Source: Clostridia bacterium (GTDB lineage Bacteria > Bacillota > Clostridia > Oscillospirales > CAG-272). From it: DNA of 32,575 nucleotides. This document shows positions 17,201-24,759 of this stretch, piece by piece. The stretch covers positions 1-32,575 of the forward strand of contig JAFULU010000267.1 in NCBI GenBank assembly GCA_017483125.1. The letters run 5' to 3'. The notes under the pieces were generated by a model, which saw only the letters and a program-made list of their open reading frames with translations, did not search any database and was not told where the DNA came from. The translations under genes were made by a program, and so were the position numbers. Within the stretch, counting starts at the first letter, position 1, and each line of letters starts with the position of its first letter.

Positions 17201-20038
17201 CCCGTCCATCTGGACAAGGCCACCTACGTGGGCGACTACGCCTTCGCCTACACCTCCGTGGTGGAGGCTGACCTCACCTCGGCTACCTATCTGGGTACGC
17301 AGGCCTTCCTGAAGGAGTCCATGACCGACTTCACCGTGAAGCTGGGCTCCGCCCTCACCGATCTGGGTGACAATCCCTTCGCGAACTGCCGTCTGGAGGC
17401 CTTCAAGTCCACCGAGACCGAGACCTTCAACGGAAATGAGTACGGCACCGAGACCCAGACCTATGCCATCAGCGATACCGTCCGTGTCATCGACGGCCAC
17501 CTCTACCGTGTGGTGCCCACCGGTCTGGAGTTCATCGCCTACGCGGGCGACGCCGCCTCGGTCACCGTGGCCGACGGTACCGTCCGTATCGCCGACATGG
17601 CCTTCGCGGGTGCCCCCGTCCGCCAGGTGGTCACCCCCTACACCCTCAAGTCCGTGGGCCATAAGGCCTTCTACGAGTGCGAGAAGCTGGTCATGCTGAC
17701 CTTCGCCTCCTACATCGCGCCCATCCTGGAGGAAGCCTTCGACGCCCAGATCTTCGCCGAGAAGCAGCACATTCCCGCCACGGGTGTCTACAGCTTCACC
17801 GTGGGCACGGAGGGCGAGCAGATGGACTGCACAGGCCTTGGTATCGTCCCCTACTTCATCTGGAACGCCGCCGAGACCCCCTCCAACGTCTACTACGGCG
17901 CCAACTTCGTGGACTATATCGGCTATACCGACGGGGATATGGTCATTGTCCGTCCCGTGAACGGTAAGCAGTACGATTCCTTCGTCTGGGGTCAGTACTT
18001 CGCCACCGTGGTGGACGGTGCCGCCGCCGCGGATGATATTACCCTCGCCGCCATCGCCGCCATTGACGCTCTGCCCGAGACCGTCTCTCTGGCCGATAAG
18101 CCTCTGGTGGTGGCCGCCCGCGAGGCCTACGCCAAGATCTCCACCATCGAGCAGCGCGCTCTGGTCACCAACTACGAGAAGCTGACCAAGGCCGAGAAGC
18201 GTATCCAGGATCTGGAGTACCTGGAGAACGGTGAGGAGACCGAGACCGAAACCGAGACCGAGGCAGAGAAGGGCTTCTTCGAGGCTCTGCCCGCCTCCGT
18301 CATCGCCATGGGCACCCTGTCCATCCTGTTCCTCATCGCCGCCATTGTCTTCGCTTGCCTCTACCTGAGCAAGCGCAAGGCTCTGGCCGCCGCCTCCGCA
18401 ACCGCCGCGACCGCCGCAGCTACTGCCGACGAGGCTCCCGTAGCCGCTGCGGCCGATGCCGAGACTCCCGCCGAGACCTCTGCAGAGGCTCCCGTTGAGG
18501 CTCCCGCGGAAGCTTCTGCTGAGGCTCCCGTGGAGACTCCCGCCGAGACCGAGACCCCTGCCGCGAAGCCCGAAAAGCCTCGCCGCAAGAAGAAGTCCCG
18601 TCCCGTTTCCGCCGCCAAGTTCTCCCGCAAGAAGTCCCGTCCGGGCTTCTCCCTGCACATTCCCCCCGTGGTGACGGTCATCATCGTGGCCGTGCTCCTC
18701 GTGGCCGCCCTGGTTCTGGGTATTCTGGCCATCGTGGGCGGCATGTCCCTGTGGGATACCCCCTACACCGGCATGGACGAGGAGGGCTACACCGTCAGCG
18801 TTCGCTTTGACGCCAACGGCGGCTCCTTCGCGGGCTCTCCCAACGAGGTCTACATCGTGGACGTCTTCAACCCCGCCGACTACAAGACCGACGCCGAGGG
18901 CAAGGCCCAGATCGCCCTCATCGCCCCCGACGATCCCATCCGTAAGGACAGCGCCTTCCCCGTTTCCAACACCGGCCACTTCCTGGCGGGCTGGTACACC
19001 GAGCGCACCCTCCGCGTGGATGAGAGCGGTCAGCCTCTGGACGAGTACGGCCAGCCCACCGCAAAGACGGGCCGTCCCCAGGGCTACACCTACAGCGGTA
19101 AGTGGGATTTCAAGACCGACCGCCTGAGCGTGGATCCCAACGGCGCCAAGGGCTCCTCCGAAAACGAGGTCACCCTCTACGCCGCCTGGGTCCCCTACTT
19201 CAACTTTGAGTTCTACGCCGCAGAGGCCGACGGCTCCTTCTCCCTGATAGAGACCAAGCAGCTCATCACCATCAGCCTCCCCGAGTGGAATACCCGCACG
19301 GGTAAGCTGGACATGAAGGATTTCCCCGCTCCCGAGGGTATGACCTTTGAGGCCGCCTTCCTGGACGAGGCCATGACCGTCCCCGCCGAGGGGCAGGTCA
19401 GCGGTGCCGTGGACTACACCACGGGTACCGTGGAGAGCGACGGTACCATCCGCCTCTACACCACCTGGATGGAGGGCACCTGGTTCCGCATCTCCACCCC
19501 CAAGCAGCTCTACGACAATGCCCGATTGGGCGGCAGCTATATCATTGAGGCCGATCTGGACTTCACGGGTATGCTCTGGCCCACCGTCTTCTCCACGGGT
19601 GACTACACGGGTACCATTGTGGGTAACGGCCACACCATCTCGAACGTGACCGTCCTGCAGGGCGACAATTCCAAGATCAACGGCGGTCTCTTCGGCGTGC
19701 TGACGTCCACCGCCTCGATCACGGATCTCAAGCTGGAGAACATCACCTACCGTATGGTAGCCGGTTCCCGTATGCAGGGCCCCAACTACGGCCTGCTGGC
19801 GGGTACGGTTCAGGAGGGCGCGACTCTGACGGGCGTGACCCTGACGGGTACCATTGAGATCGGTAAGGATTGCTACCGTCCCAACGACTACAACGTGGGA
19901 CTGGTGTGCGGTGCCGGTCAGGTGGAGGGGATCGACGTGAGCGGTATCACCGTCACGGTTGAGGACCCCGACAACAACACCGCCCGCGTGGAGGTGGATC
20001 CCGTCACCGGTGAGGTCACCCTGACCTTCGCCGACTAA
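11204..20038 (+). CDS. Giant surface S8 protease with BspA leucine-rich repeats and two internal membrane spans
   Basis: This is a 2944-residue protein. It has an N-terminal signal/anchor (12-36) and an I9-like propeptide region (about 78-180). The subtilisin domain has an Asp221 (VAVLDTGLD), His297 (NHGTHVAG), Ser618 (SGTSMATP) triad and a PA insert (about 475-575). Fn3-like and two BIG2-like Ig regions (about 1150-1230 and 1277-1352) follow. Next come a BspA/LRR_5 array (about 1415-2170, many A-F-x-x-C and V-x-L/I units) and a helical domain (about 2270-2345). Span 2363-2388 is followed by SKRK, then an Ala/Pro/Glu and Lys/Arg-rich stretch and a second span (2488-2513). InlB/Flg_new-like (2529-2663) and GLUG-like (about 2827-2944) repeats end it. 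ATG 11204 has GGAAAGG 8 nt upstream. I infer cell-surface protein digestion, feeding the co-transcribed peptide transporter 33 nt downstream. The family is certain; topology is predicted by eye. Confidence 0.9.
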   Translation: MIAKTPQKMAGIRLLTVILAAVMVLSAAAAVVAWLIPGSTANGGGIRPLEGNLISNRDQYLDSSVMYKLPETVKETDEISVIVEVKEKSLLEQYPGASSGMTFTEYAQSDEAAAVRARINAEKQTLLADFDKAEVKYALGKQYSNVLGGFEILIKAGDFETVARTVGNRGTTIIGEVYKPEETKSVGTQLVENTVNVYDTDIFNSSNFRYDGTGTVVAVLDTGLDYYHSAFSLANFTADRSKLGLTFEEVTALVDGTRAAGMQSGLTASDVYINEKIPYSFDYADGDSDVYPISSNHGTHVAGIIAGRDDTITGVAPNAQLVIMKTFSDVETSARSAWILAALDDCVVLGVDVINMSLGTDCGFSREQDKEAISGVYDRIRAAGISIVAAASNSYNSTFSSEKNGNLGLTSNPDSATVGSPSTYKGALSVASISGVKTPYLMYGETIIYFLEASDRVSEEKKFYDDLLPEGVDEMEIEYVTIPGAGRSADYTGIDVKGKIALVARGSTTFEEKANVAQEKGAAGIIIYNNVSGDIKMNVGDTTIAVASIRQDDGEMLAAAGKGVLSVKRSQTSGPFMSDFSSWGPTPDLQLKPEITAHGGSILSAVPGQDYDRISGTSMATPNMSGVTALLRQYVKASFPDKADDPVAVTAFVNQLLMSTTDIVYNTNGLPYSPRKQGAGLANLVNSAATPAFIRTYDRKTGEVMDKSKIELGDDPAKTGTYVLKFAIVNFGSTALTYDVSAIVMTEGVSETKTNQGETTVTEQGYILDGATVTVTSCTGGTASGNTVTVPAGKDAELTVTVTLSDADKKYMNDSFENGMYVEGFVTLTAKEGTTVNLSAPYLAFYGDWTEAPILDLDYFQTNKDELDDSIDLLDKTLPDAYATRPIGRVEGDYVSYLGSYYFVQNPADKKIAADRKYISLSNQVGAVNSLEYIWAGLLRNVKKAVITVTDNATGEVVYETVDENIRKSYSNGASIFPANIDVKFSAIDQALKNNTAYTVTVKTYMDYDRDGADTNDNNTFTFPVVTDFQAPAVTDCEFYTEYDKSAKKTRLFAKMSVYDNHYAMCMQVGYVTQETDGYMIKAFDRYLTPIYSEANSTTTVIYELTDYVDEIRMGAANKNCITVVTYDYALNTAAYEIPLPDDYTDFYFTESELTLSPNEVYDLKPLVYPNTQWPELLEYYSANMDVANVVGDKLVAIAPGVSRIVARDPVTKKTASFTLTVRGEGDEGYVRYDKPVAENFTLTGYLVDKAYYMLSNEEREIGMTGDEMKFVGENYGLSMYPSEAVTLNYRLDAYFPEDTKVVFESSNENIVTVDENGKITAVAEGFASISVKVLMDEKATYFSKSVSISVKNPYITTGPSLTHYFGLGGVVKLPESLAITEIGQYAFSNFEYINKDENDEISEDDPAYTKIWYIGDDTVEEVIIPEGVKTIGPYAFANLTALKRVVLPSTLEKIDKGAFYGCTALKTVEGIEHVKFINRNAFAGCALEGTISLDNLVAMADYAFFGNAYLKGVALSAKTQSVGAYAFADNKSLTSVEIPAEIIKLGRYAFSGCEFLPTISLNAAVVPAGAFDGCKALTSVTLGKDVAVIGEYAFRGTALDSFTVAEGNTAFTVQAGKPYLLNKEGNTLALVAPGVKGSFELTDSKVTAIGTGAFSGNRQITAIRMPQVTVVGDYAFADLRNLETLTLGKLTSIGSHAFYHTAIKTTPDLSGVSVIGDYAFAHSALESLVIPDGMTLGESSFRECKSLKSVTIGNNVTIGDSAFRLDIDTNFTTSSYKVEDKALYYYILTSPMTELTIGENAVIGHSAFFGASKLESVTLGKGAVIGDCAFYNNDSLKTMDLSGVTSIGESAFSCDMLGIFVNSAMTSQFYDEKGNYIYRFYAADLESVDLASATSLGANAFAQCRKLKSVKLGEGLTHIPDQAFFYCEVLEDFDFADVVSVGSNAFNNTALKNPDLSRLETVGKYAFVYNEEMTEVTLNPNGVKLEEGAFSYCTALAIPVHLDKATYVGDYAFAYTSVVEADLTSATYLGTQAFLKESMTDFTVKLGSALTDLGDNPFANCRLEAFKSTETETFNGNEYGTETQTYAISDTVRVIDGHLYRVVPTGLEFIAYAGDAASVTVADGTVRIADMAFAGAPVRQVVTPYTLKSVGHKAFYECEKLVMLTFASYIAPILEEAFDAQIFAEKQHIPATGVYSFTVGTEGEQMDCTGLGIVPYFIWNAAETPSNVYYGANFVDYIGYTDGDMVIVRPVNGKQYDSFVWGQYFATVVDGAAAADDITLAAIAAIDALPETVSLADKPLVVAAREAYAKISTIEQRALVTNYEKLTKAEKRIQDLEYLENGEETETETETEAEKGFFEALPASVIAMGTLSILFLIAAIVFACLYLSKRKALAAASATAATAAATADEAPVAAAADAETPAETSAEAPVEAPAEASAEAPVETPAETETPAAKPEKPRRKKKSRPVSAAKFSRKKSRPGFSLHIPPVVTVIIVAVLLVAALVLGILAIVGGMSLWDTPYTGMDEEGYTVSVRFDANGGSFAGSPNEVYIVDVFNPADYKTDAEGKAQIALIAPDDPIRKDSAFPVSNTGHFLAGWYTERTLRVDESGQPLDEYGQPTAKTGRPQGYTYSGKWDFKTDRLSVDPNGAKGSSENEVTLYAAWVPYFNFEFYAAEADGSFSLIETKQLITISLPEWNTRTGKLDMKDFPAPEGMTFEAAFLDEAMTVPAEGQVSGAVDYTTGTVESDGTIRLYTTWMEGTWFRISTPKQLYDNARLGGSYIIEADLDFTGMLWPTVFSTGDYTGTIVGNGHTISNVTVLQGDNSKINGGLFGVLTSTASITDLKLENITYRMVAGSRMQGPNYGLLAGTVQEGATLTGVTLTGTIEIGKDCYRPNDYNVGLVCGAGQVEGIDVSGITVTVEDPDNNTARVEVDPVTGEVTLTFAD

Positions 20039-20055
20039 TCCGTATATTATTTATT

Positions 20056-20060
20056 GGAGG
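20056..20060 (+). promoter_or_regulatory. Ribosome-binding site of the peptide-binding protein
   Basis: GGAGG lies 11 nt before ATG 20072 in the only 33-nt gap after the protease gene. No terminator or promoter fits in this gap. An in-frame ATG at 20054 overlaps this site and is rejected. Confidence 0.7.
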
Positions 20061-20071
20061 AATATACCAAA

Positions 20072-22645
20072 ATGAGTAAAAGAATTCTTGCCGTGGCTCT
20101 GGCGCTGGTCATGTGCCTGGGCACGGTCTCCCTCTTCTCGTCCTGCACCGACAAGGGCAGCGGAAAGCCCGACGCTCTGGTCATCATGTCCGAGGAGCTG
20201 GACGGTCTCTTCAACCCCTTCTTCTCCACCACCGGCGCAGACGGCACCATCGTGGGCATGACCCAGATCGGTATGCTGGGCACCGACTACGTAAACGGTG
20301 AGGTCGTGGTGGCCTGCGGCGACGAGCACGCCGTAGTGGTCAAGGACTACGACGTGGTCTACGACAGCGCCACCGACAACACCACCTACACCTTCGTCAT
20401 CAAGAACGGCATCACCTACTCCGACGGTCATCCCCTGACCATCGAGGACGTCATGTTCAACCTGTACGTGTATCTGGATCCCGTCTACACCGGCTCCTCT
20501 ACCATGTACTCCACCGATATTCTGGGTCTGCGGGACTACCGCACCCAGACCGTCAGCTCGGGGGACAACAGTGCCGACGACCAGATCTCCCAGCAGGCTA
20601 CCGACCGCGCGGGGAACCGCATCAACGAGCTGATCAACCTCTACAAGCAGGTGGGTCAGACCGCTACCCAGGGCAGCTACAGCGCGTCCTATGATAAGAT
20701 GGTGGCCGCCATCCGGATGCACAGCCTGTCCAGCGGCTACAAGGAGGCTATTTCCAACGATCCCTCCAAGGTCACCGTGGACAACCTGCTGGCCGACTAC
20801 GAGCTGACCCTCAAGTACTTCAACGAGGAGCTCAATACCGACTACGTCTCCGCCAAGGAGGCCTATCTGGAGGAGCCCTACAAGTCCACGGGCGAGTTCG
20901 ATGAGGTCACCTCCTTCATGTACGCCGAGGGCTACGTCACCATCGAGTACGAGAAGGACGAGAACAACAAGGACATCAAGTCCCAGATCAAGAAGGTCAC
21001 CCGCAACTACAACCCCGACGTGGTGAAGGATAAGGAATCCGCCATCAAGTACGTCTACGATTCCAAGATCGACCAGGAGCTGCACACCATCCTGATGTAC
21101 TGGGCTACCTCCCAGAAGCTGCTGACCGGCTACACCGCCGCCGCCAAGGAGGTCATCCTCCACGCCAACGTCCAGGACGGCCAGCTGGCTGTGCCCAATA
21201 TCGCGGGCATCGTTTCCCTGGGTCACACCACCGACGTCACCACCGTGGCCGCCAAGAACGGCACCTACCCCGTGGCACACGACCACAACCCCGACGGCAC
21301 TCCCGTCAACCCCGAGGAGTACGACGTCCTCCAGATCACCATCAAGGGCACCGACCCCAAGGCTATCTGGAACTTCGCCTTCTCTGTGGCTCCCCAGCAC
21401 TACTACGCCGAGGGCTACACCGTGGACATCGCCAACAATCAGTTCGGCGTGGAGTACGGCTCCTACGAATTCATGACCACCGTCATCCAGTCTCCCCGTA
21501 ACGTCAAGGTCCCCATGGGCGCGGGTGCTTACGTGGCGACCGACGCAAACAACGGCGACAACCCCGAGGGTACCGCCTTCTTCAGCAACAACGTGGTCTA
21601 CTTCAAGGCCAACCATAACTTCCTCATGGGCGCGCCCAAGATCGAGAAGATCCGCTATCAGGTGGTCTCCTCCTCCAACGCCCTGAACGTGCTGGGCGAC
21701 GGCTCTGTCCACTTCGTCACTCCCCAGTTCACCCAGAACAACATCGACAAGCTCAACGGCATGGCCGCCCAGGGCATCGAGAAGACCTCCACCCGTCAGC
21801 TGGGCTACGGTTACATCGGTATCAACGCGGGTAAGGTGCCCAACATCAATATCCGTAAGGCCATCATGTGCGCCATGGATACCAGCCTGGCTCTGTCCTA
21901 CTACTCCACGGGTACCGCCGAGACCATCTACTGGCCCATGTCCACCGTCTCCTGGGCATACCCCAAGGACGAGAGCGGCAACAACAGCCGTGACAACCTC
22001 CACAGCGACTACATCGCCATCAACTGGAACCGCGCCGACGCCATGGCATCCATCCAGTCCTTCATGGAGGCCGCGGGCGTGTCCGCCGGGGATCCCGCCC
22101 TGTCCATCAAGTTCACCATCGCAGGCTCCAACCTCACCGACCACCCCACCTACCAGACCTTCCAGAACGCCGCCGACCTCCTCAACGAGTGCGGCTGGGA
22201 CATTGAGGTGGTGCCCGATACCCAGGCTCTGACCAAGCTGTCCACCGGCTCTCTGGCCGTCTGGGCCGCCGCCTGGGGCTCCACCATTGACCCCGATATG
22301 TACCAGGTCTACCACAAGAACTCCACCGCTACCTCTACCCTGGCCTGGGGCTACCGTGAGATCCTCGCCTCCCCCGCCCTGTACCAGTATGAGAACGCCG
22401 TGCTGAGCGATCTCTCCGCCGTCATCGACGAGGCCCGCGAGACCGACGATCAGGCCCTCCGCTCCGAGCTGTACAAGGAGGCCATGGGCTACGTCCTTGA
22501 CCTGGCTGTGGAGATGCCCGTCTACCAGCGTGACGTGCTGTACGCCTACAACGCAAACGTCATCAAGTCCGAGTCCCTGCCCGAGGAGATCAACCCCTAC
22601 ACCTCTCCTCTGGACAAGATCTGGCTCATCGAGTTCGCTGACTGA
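20072..22645 (+). CDS. oppA: Oligopeptide ABC transporter substrate-binding lipoprotein (enlarged)
   Basis: This is an 857-residue lipoprotein; the signal peptide ends in LFSSC (C25). The family-5 solute-binding signature is clear at 107-130 (FVIKNGITYSDGHPLTIEDVMFN). Later segments fit the same fold: PQHYYAEG at 441-448, GDGSVHFVTPQ at 542-552, and NINIRKAIMCAMD at 591-603. Typical OppA/DppA proteins are near 550 residues, and here about 250 extra residues lie between about 155 and 415. That insert is rich in charged and Tyr-containing helices. The protein should capture extracellular peptides for the permease encoded next. It follows the surface protease directly, which suggests the two act in sequence. 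Peptide specificity (opp versus dpp type) cannot be read from sequence. Confidence 0.9.
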   Translation: MSKRILAVALALVMCLGTVSLFSSCTDKGSGKPDALVIMSEELDGLFNPFFSTTGADGTIVGMTQIGMLGTDYVNGEVVVACGDEHAVVVKDYDVVYDSATDNTTYTFVIKNGITYSDGHPLTIEDVMFNLYVYLDPVYTGSSTMYSTDILGLRDYRTQTVSSGDNSADDQISQQATDRAGNRINELINLYKQVGQTATQGSYSASYDKMVAAIRMHSLSSGYKEAISNDPSKVTVDNLLADYELTLKYFNEELNTDYVSAKEAYLEEPYKSTGEFDEVTSFMYAEGYVTIEYEKDENNKDIKSQIKKVTRNYNPDVVKDKESAIKYVYDSKIDQELHTILMYWATSQKLLTGYTAAAKEVILHANVQDGQLAVPNIAGIVSLGHTTDVTTVAAKNGTYPVAHDHNPDGTPVNPEEYDVLQITIKGTDPKAIWNFAFSVAPQHYYAEGYTVDIANNQFGVEYGSYEFMTTVIQSPRNVKVPMGAGAYVATDANNGDNPEGTAFFSNNVVYFKANHNFLMGAPKIEKIRYQVVSSSNALNVLGDGSVHFVTPQFTQNNIDKLNGMAAQGIEKTSTRQLGYGYIGINAGKVPNINIRKAIMCAMDTSLALSYYSTGTAETIYWPMSTVSWAYPKDESGNNSRDNLHSDYIAINWNRADAMASIQSFMEAAGVSAGDPALSIKFTIAGSNLTDHPTYQTFQNAADLLNECGWDIEVVPDTQALTKLSTGSLAVWAAAWGSTIDPDMYQVYHKNSTATSTLAWGYREILASPALYQYENAVLSDLSAVIDEARETDDQALRSELYKEAMGYVLDLAVEMPVYQRDVLYAYNANVIKSESLPEEINPYTSPLDKIWLIEFAD

Positions 22646-22666
22646 GCGATAAGATAAGGTGTCATT

Positions 22667-23659
22667 ATGTTAAAGTATATTTTGAAACGTCTCGGTCTGG
22701 CGGTGCTGATCCTTCTGGGCGTATCTCTCATCATTTACGTCCTGGTCAGATGTATGCCCGTCAGCTTCATCGAGGGTAAGATCGCCGAGATGAACCAAGG
22801 CGGCGCCACCATCCCCGAGGAGACCGTGGAGAGCATGAAGAAGCTCTACGGACTGGAGGACGACAGCTTTGTGGGTATCCTCAAGGGCTACGTCAACTGG
22901 CTGGGCAAGCTGGTGCAGTTCGACTTCGGTACCAGCTTCAAGTACGGCTCCCCCGTCATTGAGGTTATCCGCGACCACATGGGCGTGTCCTTCGCCATCG
23001 CCTTCGTGGCGGTGATTCTGGAGTTCCTCATCGCCATCCCCCTCGGCATTACCGCCGCTACCCATCAGTACTCGGCCAGAGACTATATCGTCACCATTCT
23101 GGTCATGATCGGTATCTCCCTCCCCGCCTTCTTCTTCGGACAGGTGCTCAAGGACCTGTTCGCCAACAAGATCGGTCTGTTCCCGCCCTCGGGTATGACC
23201 GACGCCTCCCAGTCCTATACGGGCTTTGCCCTGCTTCTGGACTACCTGAAGCATATGTTCATCCCCGTTCTGACGGTGGTCATCCTCTCCATCGGCGGAC
23301 GCATGAGAATGACCCGTACCAATATGCTGGAGGTCATGAACTCCGATTACATCCGTACCGCCCGCGCCAAGGGTCTGGGTGAGGGCAAGGTGGTCTACAA
23401 GCACGCCTTCCGCAATACCCTGATCCCGCTGGTCACCTCCCTGGCGGGGCTTCTGCCCTCCCTGTTCTCGGGTGCCATCATCACCGAGCAGGTCTTTGAC
23501 CTCCCCGGTATCGGTAACGTGGCCTACAAGGCCATGATCGTGGCCGACATTCCCTTCATCATGGGCTACAATATGTTCCTGGCGCTCCTCAGCGTGCTGG
23601 GTGTTCTGCTGGCCGACCTGATGTACGCGGTGGTGGATCCCCGCGTCAAGCTCACCTGA
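22667..23659 (+). CDS. oppB: Oligopeptide ABC transporter permease, OppB type
   Basis: This is a 330-residue inner-membrane permease of normal size. It has six predicted spans, the N-terminal signature MLKYILKRLGLAVLILLGVS, the DFGTSFKYGSPV motif, and an EAA loop at 222-255 (NSDYIRTARAKGLGEGKVV) that contacts the ATPases. The ending VVDPRVKLT is typical of OppB/DppB. AAGGTG precedes ATG 22667, and the gap from the binding-protein gene is 21 nt, so the genes are co-transcribed. It pairs with the OppC-type subunit to form the channel. Confidence 0.93.
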   Translation: MLKYILKRLGLAVLILLGVSLIIYVLVRCMPVSFIEGKIAEMNQGGATIPEETVESMKKLYGLEDDSFVGILKGYVNWLGKLVQFDFGTSFKYGSPVIEVIRDHMGVSFAIAFVAVILEFLIAIPLGITAATHQYSARDYIVTILVMIGISLPAFFFGQVLKDLFANKIGLFPPSGMTDASQSYTGFALLLDYLKHMFIPVLTVVILSIGGRMRMTRTNMLEVMNSDYIRTARAKGLGEGKVVYKHAFRNTLIPLVTSLAGLLPSLFSGAIITEQVFDLPGIGNVAYKAMIVADIPFIMGYNMFLALLSVLGVLLADLMYAVVDPRVKLT

Positions 23660-23681
23660 TACGGTAAGGAGGTTTGATATT

Positions 23682-24755
23682 ATGGAAGAAAATAAGAATC
23701 AATCCCTTGAGACCGTAGCCGAGGAGACCGAGGTCAAGGCTCCGCAGACTCCCGACGAGGACGAGCCTCTGGACAAGAACGTCCGCCTCATGTCCCCCAC
23801 CCGCATGGTCATGCGCCGCTTCTTCCGCTCCAAGCTGAGCGTGGCGGGACTTGTCATGATCGTGGCCCTGTTCCTCTTCTGCTGGCTGGGCCCCGTGGTC
23901 TACACCCAGTGGGGAGAGACCACCCAGGACAAGTCGGGTAAGGTGGAGTACACCCAGCAGCCCATCACCATGGTGGTGGACGGCAAGGAGGTCACCTTCT
24001 ACCAGGTGGTGGAGACCAACAAGACCATCAACTCCCTGGCCAAGCCCGATAAGAACCACATTCTGGGCACCGATAAGGACGGGCGCGACGTCTTCACCCG
24101 TCTCATGTACGGCGGCCGCATCTCCCTGACCGTCAGCTTCATCGCCGTCTTCGCCATCACCATCTTCGGCGTGGTGCTGGGCGGTATCTCGGGCTACTTC
24201 GGCGGGGCCGTGGACGGCGTCATCATGAGAATCTGCGACATTCTCATGTGCCTGCCCGGCTTCCCCATCCTGCTCATCATCGGTACTCTCCTGGATTCCA
24301 TGGGAGTCCCGTCCCAGCTTCGTATCTACTATCTGATGGCCTACCTGACCCTGTTCTCCTGGCCGGGAACGGCGCGACTGGTCCGCGGTCAGATCCTGTC
24401 TCTCCGCGAGCAGGAGTACATGGTGGCCGCCGAGGCCATGGGCTACTCCACCTCCCGCAAGATCTTCAAGCACCTGGTCCCCAACGTCATGCCCCAGCTC
24501 ATCGTCTCCATGACCCTGTCTCTGGGTAGCATGATCCTCTACGAGGCCTCCCTGTCCTACCTGAACATGGGTGTCCGCGCTCCCTACGCCGCGTGGGGTA
24601 CCATGATCAACATCGTGGCCGAGGATCAGTACATTCTGGAGAACTTCTTCAACGTCTGGGGCCCTCCCGGACTCTGCATCATTCTGGCGGTGCTGGGCTT
24701 CAACTTCGTAGGCGACGGCCTGCGTGATGCCCTCGACCCCAAGATGAGGAGGTGA
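23682..24755 (+). CDS. oppC: Oligopeptide ABC transporter permease, OppC type
   Basis: This is a 357-residue permease. An acidic cytosolic N-terminus (1-35) precedes the OppC N-terminal region (RMVMRRFFRSKLSVAGL). The conserved HILGTDKDGRDVFTRLMYGGRISL lies at about 126-149. The EAA loop (LREQEYMVAAEAMGYSTSRK) starts at 241, and the ending GDGLRDALDPKMRR is typical of the family. Residues about 75-115 form an extracytoplasmic insert after the first span. GGAGG precedes ATG 23682, and the next gene starts 4 nt after the stop codon. Confidence 0.93.
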   Translation: MEENKNQSLETVAEETEVKAPQTPDEDEPLDKNVRLMSPTRMVMRRFFRSKLSVAGLVMIVALFLFCWLGPVVYTQWGETTQDKSGKVEYTQQPITMVVDGKEVTFYQVVETNKTINSLAKPDKNHILGTDKDGRDVFTRLMYGGRISLTVSFIAVFAITIFGVVLGGISGYFGGAVDGVIMRICDILMCLPGFPILLIIGTLLDSMGVPSQLRIYYLMAYLTLFSWPGTARLVRGQILSLREQEYMVAAEAMGYSTSRKIFKHLVPNVMPQLIVSMTLSLGSMILYEASLSYLNMGVRAPYAAWGTMINIVAEDQYILENFFNVWGPPGLCIILAVLGFNFVGDGLRDALDPKMRR

Positions 24756-24759
24756 TACC

